This document shows, piece by piece, positions 1 through 9,639 of a DNA stretch of 27,215 nt. The stretch is from NCBI GenBank assembly GCA_035509915.1, contig DATKIB010000183.1, forward strand, positions 1-27,215, given 5' to 3'. This DNA is from Bog-564 sp035509915. Lineage in GTDB: Bacteria > Actinomycetota > Acidimicrobiia > Acidimicrobiales > UBA8190. The notes under the pieces are model-generated. The model was not told the DNA's origin and ran no database searches. It worked only from the letters and a program-made list of their open reading frames with translations. Each line of letters begins with the position of its first letter. The stretch's first letter is position 1. Made by a program: the position numbers and the translations under genes.

Positions 1-9
1 CCACCGGAG

Positions 10-915
10 ATGGTGAGCGTCTCCCCCGAGATGTGGGACCAACTCGAGCGCGCGCACGACGGCGGGGCACTGAGAGACGACTTCGAGCAGGCGTGGTCCA
101 ACGGGGCCGCTTTCGCCGAGGCGGCAGACGGGCTACGAGGACGTCGTCCCGTCGTGATCGAGTGGAAAGGTTCGCACCGGGCACCCGGGGACGAGGTTGC
201 ACCGATCGACCTGCGAATCGACCACGTGTACCTCATCAGCTGCAAGTACCTCTCCAGGATCATGATCAATGCGTCCCCCGGTTTCCTCTTCGACCGACTG
301 CTTCGGGGAGCCCACGGAATCAGGGGAGGAGACTGGTACGAGAGCATTGCCCCGGACGAGTACCAGCAGCTCTACGAATCCGTCGTCGCCGAGCTCGCGT
401 GGCCCGATCTGCCGAGCCGTCCGAACGAGCTGGACCAGGCTCAAAGAAGCAGCCTCGCCGAAGCCCTGGCCGGCAGTTGGCCCGAGTCGATTCGCTCCAT
501 GTACGAAGGCTTCGCCGCCGCCGTGTCCCACAAGTCTGCGGAGTTGTGGCAAGAGCGGCTCAGCTCTCGTGGCGAGTCCGAGGCGATGCTGTGGCGGATC
601 CTTCGAATGGGCAGCGCCCCGTACTTCATCCTCGGCACCGCACCGACGGGCCCGCTACGGCTGCGCATCGCCACTCCCTGGGACTGGCGCCTGCATTTCC
701 GGCTCCGACACTTCGAATGCAGCGCACAGCCCGGGGGCCAGCCCCGTGTCGCATGGATCGCCGCCGTCGAGGATCGGCACTCGAGTGCCCTGCACCGGAT
801 CACGGGCCACGTCGAAGTGCGATGGAGCCATGGCCGTTTCAGGGGCAATCCGGAGGCGAAGGTGTATCTCGACAGCCCGCACGGCGACGTACCCGGATAC
901 TTCCAGCTGACCTGA
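10..915 (+). CDS. Unrecognised protein, possible PD-(D/E)XK nuclease-like fold
   Basis: About 301 residues, with no signal peptide or membrane segment. I do not recognise the family. The most structured part is residues 45-95: a strand ending in EWKG, then P-I-D, then a hydrophobic strand ending in SCK (DHVYLISCKY). This acidic-strand-then-[S]xK spacing resembles the core of PD-(D/E)XK nucleases, but that is inference. The C-terminal half is rich in Trp and Arg. The frame stays open to the left edge of the window, and GGAG directly abuts the first ATG, too close for a ribosome-binding site. The true start may therefore lie off the window or at a later codon such as position 31. It converges on the methyltransferase gene with a gap of 19 bases. 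Coding status is good; function is unknown. Confidence 0.6.
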   Translation: MVSVSPEMWDQLERAHDGGALRDDFEQAWSNGAAFAEAADGLRGRRPVVIEWKGSHRAPGDEVAPIDLRIDHVYLISCKYLSRIMINASPGFLFDRLLRGAHGIRGGDWYESIAPDEYQQLYESVVAELAWPDLPSRPNELDQAQRSSLAEALAGSWPESIRSMYEGFAAAVSHKSAELWQERLSSRGESEAMLWRILRMGSAPYFILGTAPTGPLRLRIATPWDWRLHFRLRHFECSAQPGGQPRVAWIAAVEDRHSSALHRITGHVEVRWSHGRFRGNPEAKVYLDSPHGDVPGYFQLT

Positions 916-934
916 GTAGTGCAATTCCGACGGT

Positions 935-1768
935 TTACGCTCGGTCGGCGACGACGCATACCGCTCCGGGATTGAGACCATCGAGTTGCAGTCCCGACCC
1001 GGACAGGTATCGAACGCCGAGCTCTGGTCCCTGCACTACGTCGTGCGCCTTCCAACCGGTCGCGAGGAGCAACTCTGAGAGAGCCTGCGGACGGAACCAG
1101 CTGAAAGTCGGTTCCCCACCCGCCGGCCAGATCAAGCGCGTAATCCATGCAATCGAACGGGACAAGGGCGAGTTGGGGCCTCCGCCCGCGTCCGTGAAGT
1201 TGACACCGAGGCGGCTGCCGAAAGGGCTTAGTGTCGAAAGATCGCCAAGCACCCTTCGCACGGCTGACTCCGACAAGAACATCGTCACTCCCTCGACGAC
1301 GAAGACGGCCCGTCTTGAGGTGTCGAATCCGGCGGCCGGCAGCAGGACACTCAGACGGTCGGTGTCGAGGTCGGCGGCTATGAAAGTCGGGCCGCCGCGG
1401 GGCGCGTGTCGACGTTTGTCACGCTGCGTAGCCGGGTGGTCGACTTCGTAGAAGCGGACGGCAGGCCGAGCTAGCCGCCACGCGCGACTGTCATAACCAG
1501 CGCCAATGATCGCGACTTGTTCGATGCCGCTGTCCAATGCAGACGTCACGGCCTCGTCGAAGAAGCGGGTCCGCGCTGCGAGAAACGAGAACGTCGGATT
1601 CCTTGTCAGTCGCCCAAATGGGCGATAGCTGCAACAGCGCGCTACCACACGCCGTGGCCGATGGAGCATCGTTGCGGCCAGCGGATCGTCCACCACTCTC
1701 ATCGACGTGAGCACCGCCCGACACATCGCCACGGTCTGCGCTGATGCTGACGGCTTGGTGTCGTGCAC
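935..1768 (-). CDS. Class I SAM-dependent methyltransferase (TIGR00027 / leucine carboxyl methyltransferase-like)
   Basis: A 277-residue soluble protein with a Rossmann methyltransferase core. Motif I is VAIIGAGYDSRAWRL (residues 86-99), the SAM-binding glycine-rich loop. An acidic strand FYEVDHPATQRDKR (107-119) and FVVEGVTMFL follow, the signature set of the TIGR00027 family of actinobacterial putative O-methyltransferases. Members are typically 270-310 residues, so this one is full length. The acceptor substrate is unknown for most of the family. Start is GTG with a GAGG-type site a few bases upstream. It is the last gene of a minus-strand run, 49 bases after the SRPBCC gene, and may be co-transcribed with it and the nitroreductase, which would suggest small-molecule modification. 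That role is inference. Confidence 0.88.
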   Translation of the reverse strand: MHDTKPSASAQTVAMCRAVLTSMRVVDDPLAATMLHRPRRVVARCCSYRPFGRLTRNPTFSFLAARTRFFDEAVTSALDSGIEQVAIIGAGYDSRAWRLARPAVRFYEVDHPATQRDKRRHAPRGGPTFIAADLDTDRLSVLLPAAGFDTSRRAVFVVEGVTMFLSESAVRRVLGDLSTLSPFGSRLGVNFTDAGGGPNSPLSRSIAWITRLIWPAGGEPTFSWFRPQALSELLLATGWKAHDVVQGPELGVRYLSGSGLQLDGLNPGAVCVVADRA

Positions 1769-1817
1769 CTTGGAGCCTCGCGCCGTCAGGCCAGCGTCAG
1801 GGGGGCGAGCATCGGTC

Positions 1818-2312
1818 CTACTGGTCCGACGCGCGCCGGCGCGCCTCGCGCATTCGGCGAAGCCCTTCGTTTACCGAGGAGGTGATCAGGACGTCGTTGC
1901 CCGCCGATATGAACCGGTGCACCGGCTTCTCCAGGAGCAGGCGCATCAGAGGGTTGAAGGCGTGGTATGTCTCGGAGAAGTGGATCCTGGTGCGGCCGTC
2001 GCCTAGGTCCTCGAAGCGGGTGCGGCCCTCGGCCCGGGACCACAGTGGCTTTCCTACGGCGTCGTACTTCCACGACTCGTAGGGCTTCACCTCGGTGAGC
2101 CACTCCCAGGAGTGCCCGACGCCGCCGCTCAGCAGGTACCTCGGCACGCGGAAGGTGCAATGGCGGATCAGGCCTTCGCCCGTCTCGTCACCCGGATGCA
2201 GGATCTCGATCCGGACCCCGCCGTGCTCGGGCCTCTCACCGCGGTACCAGAAGAGCCCCCACACCTCGCTCGGCGTGCCTTCCACCACGACTGAGTAGTC
2301 GTGCTTCTGCAT
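1818..2312 (-). CDS. SRPBCC / START-like ligand-binding protein
   Basis: The product is 164 residues from the ATG at 2312, which begins MQKHDYSVVVEG. A longer frame back to 2387 would overlap the nitroreductase gene and adds only arginine-rich residues, so I prefer the inner start. The sequence has the helix-grip pattern of the polyketide cyclase/dehydrase superfamily: an N-terminal strand, TPSEVWGLFW, a long central sheet (HSWEWLTEV, ESWKYDAVG, TRFEDLGDGRTRIHFSETY) and a long C-terminal helix. Such proteins bind or modify hydrophobic ligands; no specific substrate can be read. The start is 22 bases after the nitroreductase stop, which suggests one transcript. Confidence 0.78.
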   Translation of the reverse strand: MQKHDYSVVVEGTPSEVWGLFWYRGERPEHGGVRIEILHPGDETGEGLIRHCTFRVPRYLLSGGVGHSWEWLTEVKPYESWKYDAVGKPLWSRAEGRTRFEDLGDGRTRIHFSETYHAFNPLMRLLLEKPVHRFISAGNDVLITSSVNEGLRRMREARRRASDQ

Positions 2313-2334
2313 CAGCGGGCTTGACGCGGCCGGC

Positions 2335-2979
2335 TCACCAAGTTTCGCCGTACGACTCGCGATGCACCTTCTCCTCGAGCGGGGCACGCCGTGGACGCCC
2401 GAGCGGCCTCGCCGGCCACCCGAGAGGCACCACCGCCATGGGGCGCACCTCGAAGGGAAACCCGACCAACTCGGCTAGCTCGTCTCCGAAGGTGAGCGAC
2501 AGGGTGGTGAGCGCCGAGCCGAGCCCGAGCGCCCCGGCCGCGAGCAGCAGGTTCTGCGTAGCCGGGAAGACCGATGCCTCGAGCACTCGCCGGTCGACCA
2601 GCCGCGTGTCGCCCCCGACCACCACGAGCACCGGAGCCGCCGCCAACTGGCCCTTGGCCCCGCGATCGACGTCTGCGAAAAGCGCGGGGCTCAACCTCCC
2701 CTCGGAGTGAGAACGCGCGCCGCTCTCCCACGCCCTTCGGGTCACCTCCCCGATCGCGGCGCGGCGGGCGGGGTCCCGCACCACGACGAAGACCCACGGT
2801 TGTCGGTTCTCCGCACTAGGTGCGAAGGTCGCCGTCTCGAGCACGCGCGCCAAGATCTCGTCGTCCACGGGGTCTGCACGGAACGAGCGGCAGGCTCGCT
2901 GGCGCCGCGCCACCTCGAAGAAGTCGCCTGCTCGCGGCTCGTAGGGCTCGCCCACGGGGAAGTCGAAGAGATCGCCCAC
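2335..2979 (-). CDS. Nitroreductase family FMN oxidoreductase
   Basis: A 214-residue flavoprotein of the nitroreductase family. The N-terminal FMN phosphate-binding region RRQRACRSFRADPV (25-38) is followed by the conserved APSAENRQPWVFVVV stretch (53-67). The second half has the helix PATQNLLLAAGALGLGS and the closing strand VPLGWPARPLGRPRR, both typical. The family uses NAD(P)H to reduce nitro groups, quinones, flavins or activated double bonds; the substrate cannot be named here. Length is normal for a one-domain member, which works as a homodimer. It lies 70 bases downstream of the transpeptidase-like lipoprotein gene and just upstream of the SRPBCC and methyltransferase genes. Confidence 0.9.
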   Translation of the reverse strand: MGDLFDFPVGEPYEPRAGDFFEVARRQRACRSFRADPVDDEILARVLETATFAPSAENRQPWVFVVVRDPARRAAIGEVTRRAWESGARSHSEGRLSPALFADVDRGAKGQLAAAPVLVVVGGDTRLVDRRVLEASVFPATQNLLLAAGALGLGSALTTLSLTFGDELAELVGFPFEVRPMAVVPLGWPARPLGRPRRAPLEEKVHRESYGETW

Positions 2980-3049
2980 GAAGGAAATGGTAGGGGTCGC
3001 GCCGAGCCGAGCAGCGGACCGCCGGCAGCCGCCGTGCCCTGCGAGCCAC

Positions 3050-3937
3050 TCAGCCCGCTGCGACCGTGGCAGGCGTGCCCATCACGATGAGCGGCTGCTC
3101 GGAAGGGTCCATCCAGTTCAGGACGTCGAGCAGCTCCGACGTCGGCAAAGAGACGCATCCTGCGGTGGGCCCGCCGGTCGAGACGTGCAGGAAGATCGCG
3201 CTGCCGGCCCCGGGAGTGACCGGGTCCATGTTGTAGGCGATCACGGCCCCGTAGTCGTAGGCGGGCTCGTCGTACATCGGCTCCGGGTTGGCTCCTGCTG
3301 CCCCCGCACCCTGCGTGCTCTCGTCGACCCACTGGTTGTAGTCGGGGCTGCTCGGGTCGTCGTCCCAGAAGTCCGACGCAGTCGCCTGCCGGAAGGGGAA
3401 CCGGTAGCCCGCCGGCTCCGACAGGTCCCCGAAGAAGAAGGTGAAACCGTAGGAGCCCGAGGGTGTGCGACCGTCCCCCTCGTGCTTTGCCCCCGGAGGG
3501 GCGAAGCCGTCCTGTCCGATGTCGGCCTGCCAAGGGCCGAACTTCTGCTGCCAGCCCGCCGACGTGAGCTGGTACACGCTGAAGGTCGCCACCGTCTCGC
3601 CGTAGGAGCCCGCCACGACCGTCATGACCTGCTGGGAGGACCCCACCGCGCGCGCCGAGAAGGGCAGCGGCGAAGCGGGCGGAGGTGCCGAAGTCGTCGG
3701 GGGGGACGACGCAGCCGGGGGGGCCGTGCTGGTGGTCGGAGCCGAGGTGGTGGTCGTCGTGGTGGTGGGAGCCGAGGTGGTGGTGGAGGCGGCGCGGCGC
3801 GCGTCGTGGCGCGCAACGGGGTGTGCGGAGGAGCGTCGGCTCGCCGGTCGCGTGCCGCCCGAGCCGCACGCTGCCAGCGACAGCGCGAGCACGGCGGCGA
3901 CCACTGAGGTGACCACACGGGTCCGAGTCTCATGCAT
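3050..3937 (-). CDS. Lipoprotein with YkuD-like L,D-transpeptidase domain
   Basis: The product is 295 residues. It opens with a lipoprotein signal peptide (hydrophobic VVTSVVAAVLALS, lipobox LAAC, lipidated Cys24). A Thr/Ala/Pro-rich linker (about 50-90) should span the cell wall. The catalytic part (about 100-290) has GDGRTPSGSYGF, and the active-site segment FLHVSTGGPTAGCVSLP with His251 and Cys261, the Cys nucleophile motif of L,D-transpeptidases. Such enzymes form 3-3 cross-links in peptidoglycan or attach proteins to it. The His-to-Cys spacing is shorter than in classical Ldt enzymes, as in the YkuD-like group with an inserted loop, so the acceptor may differ. Its start overlaps the stop of the upstream gene by 8 bases, which implies translational coupling. 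Confidence 0.83.
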   Translation of the reverse strand: MHETRTRVVTSVVAAVLALSLAACGSGGTRPASRRSSAHPVARHDARRAASTTTSAPTTTTTTTSAPTTSTAPPAASSPPTTSAPPPASPLPFSARAVGSSQQVMTVVAGSYGETVATFSVYQLTSAGWQQKFGPWQADIGQDGFAPPGAKHEGDGRTPSGSYGFTFFFGDLSEPAGYRFPFRQATASDFWDDDPSSPDYNQWVDESTQGAGAAGANPEPMYDEPAYDYGAVIAYNMDPVTPGAGSAIFLHVSTGGPTAGCVSLPTSELLDVLNWMDPSEQPLIVMGTPATVAAG

Positions 3938-4688
3938 CGAACCAGCCCCATTCCCAGGGCGTGATCGTCTCGAACGGCCCGGCGAGCTCCGGAGTGCTCC
4001 GTCCCTCGAAGATCTCCAGCACGACCGGGTCCACGGTCGCGCACACCTCTAGAGGGGGCTCGTCGAGGTAGCAGACGCTCACGCGCACGTCGCCCGGGTG
4101 CCATCCGAGGTGCTCGAAGTCTCCCCGAGAGGCAAAGCCGATCACCCCGGCAACGCCGGGTAGTTCCACGAGGCGCCCGGCGACCTCGTCGTGCCAGGCA
4201 ACCGCGTCGAGCGCTGCGCCCGCGGCGGCTTCGACTATCACGTAGACGCCCAGGTTGGGTCGGTAAGGGAGCACCTCCGCCGAGACGAGCGCCCTGCGAG
4301 CCGCTCGGGCGCCGAGCACGGCGAAGGGCCCGGACAGCAACGACCGGCGCCGCTCGTGGAAGCGCCCCAAGTCGTGAAGTTCGCGGCCGAGCGCGCCGAA
4401 CTGCTCGAGCGTGCGGTCGACCGGCGCTGTCATGAGGTAGAGCGTCACGTACTGGGCGCCCTCGAGCCGCCCGGCGTCGAATGTTCGGGCGGACTTGCAG
4501 GCGGGGGTGCAGACCCAGCGCTGGCCGTGGACCACGCCTGTGATGCGGTACTGCTCAGGCAGATGGTCGAGCTGATGCCACTCGTTGTAGGAGCGGTGCT
4601 CTACGGGATCAGTGACCTGACTGAACGAGAAGAACCCGATCTCGATCTCGGCGCTCACGGGACCCAGTCCAGCACGCCTCGGCTCCAT
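3930..4688 (-). CDS. Double dimeric alpha/beta-barrel (EthD-like) protein
   Basis: About 252 residues, soluble. The N-terminal half carries the pattern YNEWHQLDHLPEQYRITGVV (residues 34-53), which resembles the EthD/NIPSNAP-type ferredoxin-like barrel signature (small acid/His-rich helix followed by 'pGV'). The C-terminal half repeats the layout: a strand GVYVIVEAA, a helix VAWHDEVAGRLVELPGVAGV, then two strands. It therefore looks like two fused barrel units, a fold that often binds small aromatic or haem-like ligands; no reaction can be assigned. The ATG at 4688 is the annotated start. A GTG at 4658 would remove ten residues before the first strand and is a fair alternative. Its stop overlaps the lipoprotein start by 8 bases. 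Confidence 0.68.
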   Translation of the reverse strand: MEPRRAGLGPVSAEIEIGFFSFSQVTDPVEHRSYNEWHQLDHLPEQYRITGVVHGQRWVCTPACKSARTFDAGRLEGAQYVTLYLMTAPVDRTLEQFGALGRELHDLGRFHERRRSLLSGPFAVLGARAARRALVSAEVLPYRPNLGVYVIVEAAAGAALDAVAWHDEVAGRLVELPGVAGVIGFASRGDFEHLGWHPGDVRVSVCYLDEPPLEVCATVDPVVLEIFEGRSTPELAGPFETITPWEWGWFDA

Positions 4689-4759
4689 GGGGCTCCACCC
4701 GAGAAGACATCGGCGCTGGGCGATCGCGAAGACCCCTCGGCGCGGACAAGACTCGGCTC

Positions 4760-6274
4760 GTGAGCCGACCCTCTAGGGCCCGCGAAGGCCCTGCGGGCGG
4801 CGTGCAGCCAGAGGCGCGACGCCACACGCGTTCCTATGGACGGCCCGCGCTCGCGGCCCTGCTCGGCACCGCGCTGCTAGGCGCTGTCCTCTGCGCGTGC
4901 TCGAGCGCCGGCACCGCGGCGCACCGAGCACGCTCGGCCACGACCACCACCAAGGCGTCGGCGTCCACCACCCCTTCTGCTCCCGGAGCACAGACCGCCT
5001 GGACGACGTACGGGGGGAGCTTCCTGCGGACCTCAGTCGACACCGACGACCCTGCCGTGAGCCAGGCTCCGAAGCCGGCTTGGACCTCCGCGGCACCCGA
5101 CGGTGCGATCTACGGCGAGCCGCTCGTGTATAGCGGGGGGGTCTTCGTGGCGACCGAGAACGACACCGTCTACGGATACTCCGCTTCGACCGGGGCGCCG
5201 CTATGGCCTGCGGACCACCTGGCGACGCCCGCACCCGCCGGTGCGTTGCCCTGCGGCGACATCACCCCCACTGTCGGCATCACCTCGACGATGGTCATCG
5301 ACCCGTCGACGGGGGTGCTGTTCGCTTCGGCGGAGACCGGCTCCGCAGGGGCCGTGGAGCACTTCCTCTTCGCGATCGACACCTCTACGGGGAAGGTTCT
5401 CTGGAGCCGGGACCTCGACCAGCCCGGGTGGACCGCGTCGGCCCAGCTGCAACGGGCGGGCCTCGCGCTCTCGGGCGGCGACGTGCTCGCAGGATTCGGC
5501 GGCAACTACGGAGACTGCGGCGACTACAGCGGCTGGGTCGTCGGGGTACCCGAGTCGGGCAGCGGTCGGGTGATCGATTACCGGGTGCCCACCGCGCGCG
5601 AAGGCGCGATCTGGGCGCCGGCGGGGATCACGGTGGAGCAGACGGGGGACGTCTTCGTCGCGACGGGCAACGGGAGCGCCGTGTCGGGCCAGCCGTTCGA
5701 CCACGGCGACGCTGTGATCGAGCTGTCGCCTCAGCTCTCGGAGCTCCAGTACTTCGCCCCTTCCAACTGGACACAGTTGAACGAGGACGACGGGGACCTC
5801 GGTTCCACATCGCCGATCGACCTCGGCAACGGAGAGCTGTTCGAAGTCGGCAAGGGTGGCACCGGCTACCTGCTCGACGCGGGCGCACTCGGCCGGATCG
5901 GCGGACAGGTGTCGTCGCTGTCGCTGTGCTTCTCTATCGGCGGCGGCGCGTACCTGGCCCCCGACGTCTACGTCGTGTGCAACCAGCAGGGAAGCATCGC
6001 TCAGGTGACCGTCGGCCAGGGGGGCAAGCTGAACAGGGGCTGGACCTGGAAGTCGCCGACGGGCGGGGCGAGCTCTCCCACGATCGCTGGTGGGGTGCTC
6101 TGGAGCGTCGACCCCGGATCGTCCACCCTCTACGGCGTCTACCTGGCCAACGGCACGACGCTTTACTCCCTGCCGTTGCACACCGGGGCGCTGGCCCACT
6201 TCGTCGCAGCGAGCGCCGCAGACCGGATGCTCCTGGTCGCCGGCGCCGGCGGTGTCGAAGCCTTCGACCTGTAG
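4760..6274 (+). CDS. PQQ-like beta-propeller lipoprotein
   Basis: The 504-residue product begins with a basic segment and a hydrophobic stretch (ALAALLGTALLGAVL) ending at LCAC, so Cys47 is the likely lipidated residue. A Ser/Thr/Ala-rich linker follows. From about residue 80 the sequence has repeated blades with the PQQ/quinoprotein pattern: YGYSASTGAPLW, LFAIDTSTGKVLWSRDL, LYGVYLANGTTLYSL. These are structural propeller repeats. No calcium or PQQ ligand set was identified, so an enzyme activity is not claimed; BamB-like or binding roles are possible. The GTG start gives a long region before the hydrophobic core, and a GTG at 4802 is an alternative. It is divergent from the 3930-4688 gene, with 71 bases between starts. 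Confidence 0.8.
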   Translation: MSRPSRAREGPAGGVQPEARRHTRSYGRPALAALLGTALLGAVLCACSSAGTAAHRARSATTTTKASASTTPSAPGAQTAWTTYGGSFLRTSVDTDDPAVSQAPKPAWTSAAPDGAIYGEPLVYSGGVFVATENDTVYGYSASTGAPLWPADHLATPAPAGALPCGDITPTVGITSTMVIDPSTGVLFASAETGSAGAVEHFLFAIDTSTGKVLWSRDLDQPGWTASAQLQRAGLALSGGDVLAGFGGNYGDCGDYSGWVVGVPESGSGRVIDYRVPTAREGAIWAPAGITVEQTGDVFVATGNGSAVSGQPFDHGDAVIELSPQLSELQYFAPSNWTQLNEDDGDLGSTSPIDLGNGELFEVGKGGTGYLLDAGALGRIGGQVSSLSLCFSIGGGAYLAPDVYVVCNQQGSIAQVTVGQGGKLNRGWTWKSPTGGASSPTIAGGVLWSVDPGSSTLYGVYLANGTTLYSLPLHTGALAHFVAASAADRMLLVAGAGGVEAFDL

Positions 6275-6332
6275 AGCCTATCGAGACGCAGAGGGTCGAC
6301 CGAGTCGAGGTGCCGCCCGACCTCCTCTGGAC

Positions 6333-6338
6333 CAGAAT
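6333..6338 (+). promoter_or_regulatory. Candidate -10 element for a leaderless acnA mRNA
   Basis: CAGAAT matches the xANNNT core of actinobacterial -10 elements and is followed by six bases and then the acnA ATG at 6345. No Shine-Dalgarno sequence is seen at the right distance. This spacing would put the transcription start at or next to the ATG. It is a weak motif match, and a transcript end would have to be mapped. Confidence 0.35.
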
Positions 6339-6344
6339 GACCTC

Positions 6345-9004
<2,660 letters not shown>

Positions 9005-9020
<16 letters not shown>

Positions 9021-9358
9021 TCCGCCATCACCACCACTGTCTCCTCGGTCAGCACGAACTCGAGGTGGTCGGTGTCGAGGAAGTTCGCCAGGTCTGCCCA
9101 GACTTCTGCGAAGTCGCGCTCGGCCACGTGCGCCTCGTACTCCTCCATCGATGCGAACCACTGCTCGGTCACCCCGTCGTACCCGCCGTCGTCCTCGGAG
9201 TAGGAGCCGAGGAGGCGATGGTGCTGCTCGTAGCGGAGCACGTGGCTGGCGCTTCGCGTCGACGCCACCAGCGGTCCATGCCGCTCCCGCCAGTAGCGGT
9301 GGAACTCCTCGGGAGACATCCCGGGCTTGCGGCGAAGCAGACAGGTGAGCTTGACCAT
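9005..9358 (-). CDS. EthD-domain protein
   Basis: The product has 117 residues from the ATG at 9358 (MVKLTCLLRRKPG); a start at 9373 adds five residues and is less likely. The segment MSPEEFHRYWRERHGPLV is the standard EthD signature helix, and the later EQWFASMEEYEAHV and FLDTDHLEFVLTEE complete a dimeric alpha/beta barrel. EthD proteins were first named from ether-degradation loci, but most have unknown ligands. It overlaps the 3' end of acnA tail to tail and is divergent from the kinase gene. No partner gene suggests a pathway. Confidence 0.85.
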
Positions 9359-9639
9359 GCACGAGGTTGCCACTTCCCGACCCGACCGGGCCTCGGCCCG
9401 TCCTCCGCCAACCTCGCGTCGCTCGGGCGTTGTCGAGGTAGGGGCGCGCCCGCGTGGGAGTGCGGGGTCTGGCGGCCCGGTGAGGACTTGGCGCGGCCTC
9501 TCGCGGCTCGCCGTTCGGAAGGAGGCCCAGCCTGCGAGTTTGTCGGTACCGAGGTTGCCGCTCCCGGGGTTGGCGGGTATGACCTTGTGGATGATCCCCC
9601 CCTGGGCTCCTTCGCGCCTGCCCTGCCTTAGGCCCGCCC
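9359..9639. promoter_or_regulatory. Divergent intergenic region between the EthD and kinase genes
   Basis: This 281-base stretch separates two divergent genes and must carry both promoters. I see no convincing -10/-35 pair. A GC palindrome GGGCGCGCCC lies at 9442-9451. Frames through it are arginine-rich read-through of neighbouring genes and are not supported as coding. No clear ribosome-binding site precedes the kinase ATG. Confidence 0.4.

Noticed and set aside
2742..3869. Minus-strand frame spanning the nitroreductase and lipoprotein genes
   Set aside because: It crosses two recognised genes in a different frame and is His/Arg/Gly-rich without motifs.
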